NCBI RefSeq assembly: GCF_014640615.1
Contig: NZ_BMHH01000014.1
Location: 59,376 to 123,375, forward strand
Length of the DNA stretch: 64,000 nucleotides
Source of the DNA: Paramesorhizobium endophyticum
Lineage (GTDB): Bacteria > Pseudomonadota > Alphaproteobacteria > Rhizobiales > Rhizobiaceae
Direction: 5' to 3'
Shown piece by piece: positions 58,991-64,000 of this stretch. Made by a program: the position numbers and the translations under genes. Every line of letters starts with the position of its first letter. Positions within the stretch are counted from its first letter, which is position 1. The notes under the pieces were generated by a model. The model was not told the origin of the DNA and did no database searches. It saw nothing but the letters and a program-made list of their open reading frames with translations.

Positions 58991-59722
58991 TCAGCGATAG
59001 CCGGCGGCATCGTCATAGGTCGAGAAATCGACCAGCGTGCCGAGCATCTGGAGATAGGCGACGAGCGCGTCCATCTCGGTCACGGCCTTGGGATTACCGT
59101 CGAAATCGCCCACCACCGCCTTCGGATAGCGGGCCTGCACGCCTGATGTATCCGCCTCGGGATCGGCCTGCGCTTTCAAATCCGCCTCGGCATTGGCGAG
59201 CATGTCGTCGCTGTAGGGCACGCCGACCCTGACATTGGCGACCAGCTCGGCCTGGATATTCCTGATGTGGAGCGGCTTGTCCTTGAGGAAGGCATAGCTC
59301 GGCATGACCGATTCCGGCACGACGGAGCGCGGCTTGGTCAGGTGCTGGACATGCCATTCGTTGGAATAGCGCCCGCCGACGCGCGCGAGGTCTGGCCCCG
59401 TGCGCTTCGAGCCCCACTGGAACGGGTGGTCGTACATGGATTCCGCCGCCAGGCTGTAATGCCCGTAGCGCTCCACCTCGTCGCGGAAGGGGCGGATCAT
59501 CTGGCTGTGGCAGGTATAGCACCCTTCGCGGATGTAGATGTTGCGCCCGGCGAGCTCCAGCGGCGAATAGGGCCGCATTCCTTCGACCTTTTCGATGGTG
59601 TTCTCCAGCCAGAACAGCGGGGCGATCTCCACGATGCCGCCGATGGTCACCACGACCAGCGAACTCAGCAGCAGGAGCGTCGCATTCTTTTCCAGCAAGG
59701 AGTGCTTGTTGAGAATAGACAT
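58991..59722 (-). CDS. ccoO: cbb3 cytochrome c oxidase monoheme subunit CcoO/FixO
   Basis: A 243-residue membrane-anchored cytochrome c: helix at about 15-35, heme motif CYTCH ('[24 protein letters not shown]'), distal Met in '[11 protein letters not shown]', and the typical '[20 protein letters not shown]' end. It relays electrons from CcoP to CcoN. It follows ccoN by 10 bp. Confidence 0.96.
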   Translation of the reverse strand: MSILNKHSLLEKNATLLLLSSLVVVTIGGIVEIAPLFWLENTIEKVEGMRPYSPLELAGRNIYIREGCYTCHSQMIRPFRDEVERYGHYSLAAESMYDHPFQWGSKRTGPDLARVGGRYSNEWHVQHLTKPRSVVPESVMPSYAFLKDKPLHIRNIQAELVANVRVGVPYSDDMLANAEADLKAQADPEADTSGVQARYPKAVVGDFDGNPKAVTEMDALVAYLQMLGTLVDFSTYDDAAGYR

Positions 59723-59732
59723 GGGTAACCTC

Positions 59733-61358
59733 TTATTCGGCTGGCTGAGGGACCGGCGTGGCGCGGGTGAGGGCGGCTTCGTCGCGGATCCTGCCCTTGA
59801 CGGTCATGTAGACGTTGTAGGCCATCAGCAGCCCGCCGGTGAGGTAGAGGGTCCCGCCGAGCGCGCGGATGACGTAGTAGGGGAACATCGCGATGACGGT
59901 TTCGGCGAAGGAGTAGACCAGGAAGCCCTGCTCATCATATTCGCGCCACATCAGGCCCTGCTGGATGCCGGCGACCCACATGGCGGCGGCGTAAAGAACG
60001 ATGCCGAGTGTGGCGAGCCAGAAGTGCCAGTTGATCATCCGCATGGAATAGAGCCGTTCCCGGTTCCACAGCCTTGGCGTCAGGTAATAGACCGCGGCGA
60101 AGGTGATCATGCCGTTCCAGCCGAGCGCGCCGGCATGGACGTGGCCGATGGTCCAGTCCGTATAGTGCGACAGCGAGTTGACGGCCTTGATCGACATCAT
60201 CGGGCCTTCGAACGTCGCCATGCCGTAGAAGGCGATGGCAATCACCATCATGCGGATGATCGGGTCGGTGCGGATCTTGTCCCATGCGCCGGAGAGCGTC
60301 ATCAGGCCGTTGATCATGCCGCCCCAGGAGGGCATCCAGAGCATGATGGAGAACACCATTCCGAGGGTCTGCGCCCAGTCCGGCAGGGCGGTGTAGTGGA
60401 GATGGTGCGGGCCGGCCCAGATATAGAGAAAGATGATCGACCAGAAGTGCACGATCGACAGGCGATAGCTGTAGATCGGCCGGTTGGCCTGCTTCGGCAC
60501 GAAATAATACATCATCGCCAGGAAGGGGATGGTCAGGAAGAACGCCACCGCGTTATGGCCGTACCACCATTGCGTCACCGCATCCTGCACGCCGGAGAAG
60601 GCCGAATAGCTCTTCGAGCCGAGGAAGGACACCGGTATCGCGAGGTTGTTGATGATATGCAGCATCGCGATCGTCACGATGAAGGACAGGTAGAACCAAT
60701 TCGCGACGTAGATATGCGGTTCCTTGCGCTTGATGACCGTGCCGAGGAACACGATGAGATAGGCGACCCAGACGATGGTGAGCCAGAGGTCGACATACCA
60801 TTCGGGTTCCGCATATTCGCGGCTTTGTGTGATCCCGAGCAAATAACCCGTCGCCGCCATGATGATAAAGAACTGGTAGCCCCAGAAGACGAACCAGGCG
60901 AGATCGCCGCCGAAGAGCCGCGCGCGTGACGTGCGCTGCACGACATAGAAGGAGGTTGCAATCAGCGCGTTGCCGCCGAAAGCGAAGATAACCGCCGAGG
61001 TGTGCAATGGCCGTATGCGGCCGAAATTGAGCCACGGCGCAAGGTTGAGGTCGGGGAAGGCCAGTTGCAGCGCTATGATGACGCCGACGAGAAAACCGAC
61101 GACGCCCCAGAACACGGTGGCGATCACGCCGTAGCGGATCACGTCGTCCATATAGACGGAGCTATCAGCCTGCTCCTTGCCGGAAACAAGCTTGGTGGTG
61201 CGCATCAGAATGACTGTGCCCGCGAGAAGCGTGAAGAACGCCACCCACATATGGGCCTTGAAAAGATCGTCCTGGGCAAAGGCCGCCCCGAGCAATGCCA
61301 GGAAGGCGGCTATGCCGAGAGCCACGATCTCAGCCGAGTGCTTGAATGTGTAGTTCAT
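59733..61358 (-). CDS. ccoN: cbb3 cytochrome c oxidase catalytic subunit CcoN/FixN
   Basis: A 541-residue, 12-helix heme-copper oxidase subunit I of the C family, reducing O2 with high affinity. Conserved His: '[20 protein letters not shown]' (low-spin heme), '[20 protein letters not shown]' (CuB His and cross-linked-Tyr region), '[15 protein letters not shown]' (CuB His pair) and '[15 protein letters not shown]' (heme ligands). GGGGGA precedes the ATG at 61358; five earlier codons in frame have no ribosome site. A TTGAT-N4-GTCAA box lies ~104-117 bp upstream. Confidence 0.97.
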   Translation of the reverse strand: MNYTFKHSAEIVALGIAAFLALLGAAFAQDDLFKAHMWVAFFTLLAGTVILMRTTKLVSGKEQADSSVYMDDVIRYGVIATVFWGVVGFLVGVIIALQLAFPDLNLAPWLNFGRIRPLHTSAVIFAFGGNALIATSFYVVQRTSRARLFGGDLAWFVFWGYQFFIIMAATGYLLGITQSREYAEPEWYVDLWLTIVWVAYLIVFLGTVIKRKEPHIYVANWFYLSFIVTIAMLHIINNLAIPVSFLGSKSYSAFSGVQDAVTQWWYGHNAVAFFLTIPFLAMMYYFVPKQANRPIYSYRLSIVHFWSIIFLYIWAGPHHLHYTALPDWAQTLGMVFSIMLWMPSWGGMINGLMTLSGAWDKIRTDPIIRMMVIAIAFYGMATFEGPMMSIKAVNSLSHYTDWTIGHVHAGALGWNGMITFAAVYYLTPRLWNRERLYSMRMINWHFWLATLGIVLYAAAMWVAGIQQGLMWREYDEQGFLVYSFAETVIAMFPYYVIRALGGTLYLTGGLLMAYNVYMTVKGRIRDEAALTRATPVPQPAE

Positions 61359-61786
61359 GAATATGTCCCCCAAGGTACGGCGCCTCTAGCGCCCCCCGAT
61401 GAGCAGAGATCACCGACGACGTCGCGATGCTCGACTGTTAGCGAGGAACGGCCCGCATCACTTGATTTGGGTCAAGCGGGGTATCGTCAGGGGCGAAACG
61501 TGGCCCGAAAAGCACAGCATTCCGTGGCGGCTGGCGGTGGGCCGGGGGCGAAGGTACCCGGACTTGCCGTGATTGAGACGCGCCCGGAGAATAATTCGAA
61601 TAAGCAAACATCTATTCTGTAGATAGACTTGCAAAAACATAATATTGATTCAAATATTAATTCTGTGTAAGGAAATATATAAGTATAGCTTTGACTAAGC
61701 GCTGTTTAACGATTCGCTGCGCGCCGGAATACTATAGCTTTCGCGCGATTTCATGACCGGATGAGAAAGTATTGTAAGGGGGAATG
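61359..61786. promoter_or_regulatory. Divergent intergenic region between ccoN and the autotransporter gene
   Basis: About 430 bp. The left 120 bp carry the FNR/FixK box and ccoN promoter. The segment from about 61590 to 61760 is strongly A+T-rich and probably holds the autotransporter promoter. Short open frames here have no support. Confidence 0.5.
61462..61475. promoter_or_regulatory. FNR/FixK-type box upstream of ccoN
   Basis: TTGAT-TTGG-GTCAA is one base from the perfect anaerobox TTGAT-N4-ATCAA. It lies 104 bp upstream of the ccoN start, the expected place for activation of cbb3 genes by FnrN/FixK under low oxygen. Its TTGAT half-site differs from the TTGC/TTGT boxes of the nir-nor genes. 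Confidence 0.75.
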
Positions 61787-64000
61787 ATGCGGAAAATCAT
61801 TCATGCGCCATGGGCCGATATTGTCGGCGCGGATCGTCTTTTTCCAGGCAAGTCCATGAACCGCTCCGGCGCGCGCGCGCGAATTCCGCACAAGCAGCGC
61901 CGCCTCCCGCGCTTCTTCCGCGCCGCATTGGCGACGACGTCGGCGCTGGCGATCATGGTGGTGGCATCTGGATCAGCTTTGGCGCAGCCGGTAGCGACGT
62001 GGAAAGGCGGAGCCGGAGGGGATGCGAACAACTGGCTTAATGGTGCTAATTGGGACACCGGTACGCCGCCTACCACAGCAAACAGGGTAAATATCTATAC
62101 GGGAAGTTCGGCCACCGGGAACGACGCCATTCTCGGTGTCGGAAACACAGCGGCGACGGGAACGACCGGTATTCTCGTTGTCGGCCAGACTGGGGTTGCC
62201 AGCCTGACCATTCAAGGCGGCAGCATCCTGACGACGACAGGCTATGCACGCACGGGGGGCACCAGTACGGTAATCGTCGACGGGACGAGCACCAAATGGG
62301 AAATTCAGGACGGTTTAGGGCTGATCGTCGGCAACAGTTCAGGGGTAACGAGCACGCTAACTATCAGAAATAGCGCCAAAGTGGATGTCACGACCGGCGG
62401 GTTCACGCTTGGCTGGGGTTCCAGCACGGACGCGAATCTGAATATCCAGACCGGCGGAGAGTTTTCAACCGGCGAAGCCAATATTGGTGGCCTTAATCCC
62501 ACGAATCCGACTGGCGGAGGCAAGGCGACGGTTAATGGGGCCAACTCGACATGGACTGTCAACGGCCTTCTGAGGGTGGGCAATGGGGGCACCGGCTCAT
62601 TGACAATTTCAGGCAATGGAACCGTATCCGTAAAGGGCGCGGGCGGCACGGTCGTTGGGGCTTTGGCTACGGCCAACGGTACGCTCAACATCTCAGGCGG
62701 TGGTATGCTGGAGACGACGAGCCTCAGCAAAGGCGCTGGCACGGCGCAGGTGACGTTTGGTGCGGGGGGGATTTTGCGTGCGCTGGCGGACAATACGAGC
62801 TTCGTCACTGGCTTCAACGCTGGTGAACTGGTGATCAACACGACCTCAGCCAGCACTGGACTAACCATCGACACGAACGGTTTCAATGTGACCGTCTCCT
62901 CTCCGTTCAGCACCAATTCGAATTCCACCGGCTCCCTGGTCAAAACCGGCACAGGCACGTTGACATTGACCAGCGCGGGGAGCGTGCTCGGAGGCGCCCT
63001 TGCCGTCACCAAAGGTACTCTTGAGGTTGGCTCCACCACCACGACTGGCGGCATCGAAACGAAAAGCAACATGCATATCAATGCGGATGCCTCGGGCAAC
63101 ACCGCCAGTGTCGTTGTTCAGAATGGCAGTACCTTAAAAGTCGCAGGCGGGTTTAATCTCAATCCGGTTTCAGGAGGTATCTCCAACCTTACGGTGGAGG
63201 GCGGCAGCACGCTCACGAGCGGTGCGGTTGAGATGGCAAACACTGCAGGCGCTACGGCCAACGCGACGGTTACGGGCACGGGTTCGACATGGACAGCCAC
63301 GGGGATGAAAGTCGGGGTGGGCGCAGGCGCCACTCCTCCCGACAAGACCTCGGCCACGGTGAACATCGAAAGCGGCGGCTCGGTAACGGTCGGCATTCTC
63401 AATGTTGCGCAGGGCTCAGCCACAACAGAAGGCACCGTGAATGTCGATGGCGCAAATTCGATCCTGACGGTCGGCGCCACGGGCAACACCGGCATTAACC
63501 TGACCGTCGGGCAAAATGGCATAGGGGAACTGAATGTTACCAACGATGCAATCGTCACCAACAATGGTGATACAGTTGTTGGAAACATAGCTGGCAGCTC
63601 CGGAACGCTCAACATCAACAGCGGCGGCCAGATGACGACGACTGGAACCGCCTATATTTCCGGCCAGCCACAAACTGCTACCGGAACCGGGACCGTGACG
63701 GTTTCGGGAAAGAGCGCCACTAGCGGAGCGGCCTCCCATTGGACCGTTGGCGGCTCTCTTTTTGTCGGCAACAGCGGAAAGGGTACGCTCAATATTGAGG
63801 ACAACGGCGTTGTGACGTCGAGCACTCAAACGATGATATCGCAGGATGCCGTCCAGTCCGATGGTACTCTTAATGTCAAGTCGGGCGGTATATTGGAGAC
63901 GCTAAAACTGGTGCGCGGCCGTGGAACCAATGCTGTGGTCACCTTCGACGGCGGTACGCTGAAGCCTACGGCGACCAATAATACGGATTTCATCTCGGGC
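61787..64000 (+). CDS. Autotransporter-type passenger protein, 3' end outside window
   Basis: A frame open to the window edge: 738 residues seen, C-terminus missing. AAGGGGG precedes tandem ATGs at 61784 and 61787; the second is in frame. The N-terminus is unusually long and basic (RARIPHKQRRLPRFFRAAL at about 31-48) before a hydrophobic core and a probable cut at ALA-QPVATW (about 66), an extended signal like those of type V autotransporters; Met24 is an alternative start. The rest is a Gly/Thr/Ser/Asn-rich beta-helix built of irregular 25-70-residue repeats of the form 'LxVGxxGxGTLxIxxGGxV' and 'STWTVxG'. Cysteine is absent from the part read. A C-terminal beta-barrel is expected to the right. 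Probable adhesin. Confidence 0.8.
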   Translation, partial: MRKIIHAPWADIVGADRLFPGKSMNRSGARARIPHKQRRLPRFFRAALATTSALAIMVVASGSALAQPVATWKGGAGGDANNWLNGANWDTGTPPTTANRVNIYTGSSATGNDAILGVGNTAATGTTGILVVGQTGVASLTIQGGSILTTTGYARTGGTSTVIVDGTSTKWEIQDGLGLIVGNSSGVTSTLTIRNSAKVDVTTGGFTLGWGSSTDANLNIQTGGEFSTGEANIGGLNPTNPTGGGKATVNGANSTWTVNGLLRVGNGGTGSLTISGNGTVSVKGAGGTVVGALATANGTLNISGGGMLETTSLSKGAGTAQVTFGAGGILRALADNTSFVTGFNAGELVINTTSASTGLTIDTNGFNVTVSSPFSTNSNSTGSLVKTGTGTLTLTSAGSVLGGALAVTKGTLEVGSTTTTGGIETKSNMHINADASGNTASVVVQNGSTLKVAGGFNLNPVSGGISNLTVEGGSTLTSGAVEMANTAGATANATVTGTGSTWTATGMKVGVGAGATPPDKTSATVNIESGGSVTVGILNVAQGSATTEGTVNVDGANSILTVGATGNTGINLTVGQNGIGELNVTNDAIVTNNGDTVVGNIAGSSGTLNINSGGQMTTTGTAYISGQPQTATGTGTVTVSGKSATSGAASHWTVGGSLFVGNSGKGTLNIEDNGVVTSSTQTMISQDAVQSDGTLNVKSGGILETLKLVRGRGTNAVVTFDGGTLKPTATNNTDFISG

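Noticed and set aside
59595..60929. 444-codon plus-strand frame antisense to ccoN
   Set aside because: The composition is His/Asp/Glu/Arg-rich, typical of an antisense shadow. ccoN on the other strand is unambiguous.
62305..63102. 265-codon minus-strand frame, Pro/Val-rich, inside the autotransporter
   Set aside because: It is the antisense of Gly/Thr repeats, which reads as Pro/Val. No start signal; the plus-strand passenger is coherent from end to end.
1..64000. CRISPR arrays, tRNA/rRNA genes, prophage or integrase genes
   Set aside because: Reading through the gaps showed no regularly spaced repeats, no cloverleaf-like tRNA ends and no integrase or phage gene. The visible repeats are the inverted intergenic elements described above.

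Overview
The window looks like a chromosomal segment from an alphaproteobacterium of the Rhizobiales (Hyphomicrobiales), most likely the Brucellaceae (Brucella/Ochrobactrum group). The grounds are high G+C coding sequence, an AglE-type alpha-glucoside binding protein, a fixNOQP-GHIS block, a nirK-nirV-nnrR-norEFCBQD denitrification block, and intergenic palindromes of the kind common in that group (for example the 'agagcatgatcccgaaaag' element near 35735). The genus is an inference. No rRNA, tRNA, CRISPR array, integrase or intact insertion sequence was seen.

Layout. 1-10263: start of an alpha-glucoside (agl) transporter gene running off the left edge, divergent from a beta-mannoside-type operon (binding protein, two permeases, ATPase, GH2 beta-mannosidase, sugar isomerase/epimerase-fold protein, Gfo/Idh oxidoreductase). 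The divergent promoter holds two LacI-type palindromes. 10304-11783: a MarR regulator divergent from a small cupin and a glyoxalase-fold protein. 11940-18723: an ArsR-type regulator, a GH51 arabinofuranosidase and a complete sugar ABC transporter. 18744-28169: nitrite and nitric oxide reduction (norD, Q, B, C, F, E, then nnrR, nirV, nirK), plus a 51-residue membrane protein and an alternative-oxidase homologue. 28408-34959: nucleotide-sugar and polysaccharide genes (ugd, phosphomannomutase, GDP-mannose pyrophosphorylase, a FlaA1/CapD-type enzyme). 35072-41870: thuA/thuB-like genes, a ROK regulator, and a sugar binding protein with two permeases but no ATPase. 42055-51141: a Dpp/Opp-type transporter interleaved with a COG3964 amidohydrolase, a RidA protein, an IclR regulator and a SelA/DgaE-like PLP enzyme. 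51555-53099: an A+T-rich membrane polymerase/ligase gene. 53313-61358: cbb3 oxidase and its assembly genes. 61787-64000: the N-terminal part of a large autotransporter.

How the genes work together. The denitrification block converts nitrite to NO and NO to N2O. Four 14-bp TTG-N8-CAA-like sites sit in front of nirK, norC, the norE/small-protein pair and the nnrR/oxidase-homologue pair, which suggests one NnrR regulon. A fifth FNR/FixK-type site precedes ccoN for microaerobic expression of the cbb3 oxidase. The carbohydrate operons pair uptake with glycoside hydrolysis, or with oxidation by Gfo/Idh enzymes that resemble ThuB.

The observations that most deserve follow-up are these. The alternative-oxidase homologue inside the NO regulon appears to have lost two of the six diiron ligands. 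The COG3964/COG1921/RidA/Dpp cluster has an unknown substrate. Two related Gfo/Idh-based modules may form a 3-keto-glycoside route. An unannotated 51-residue membrane protein lies at the nor promoter.
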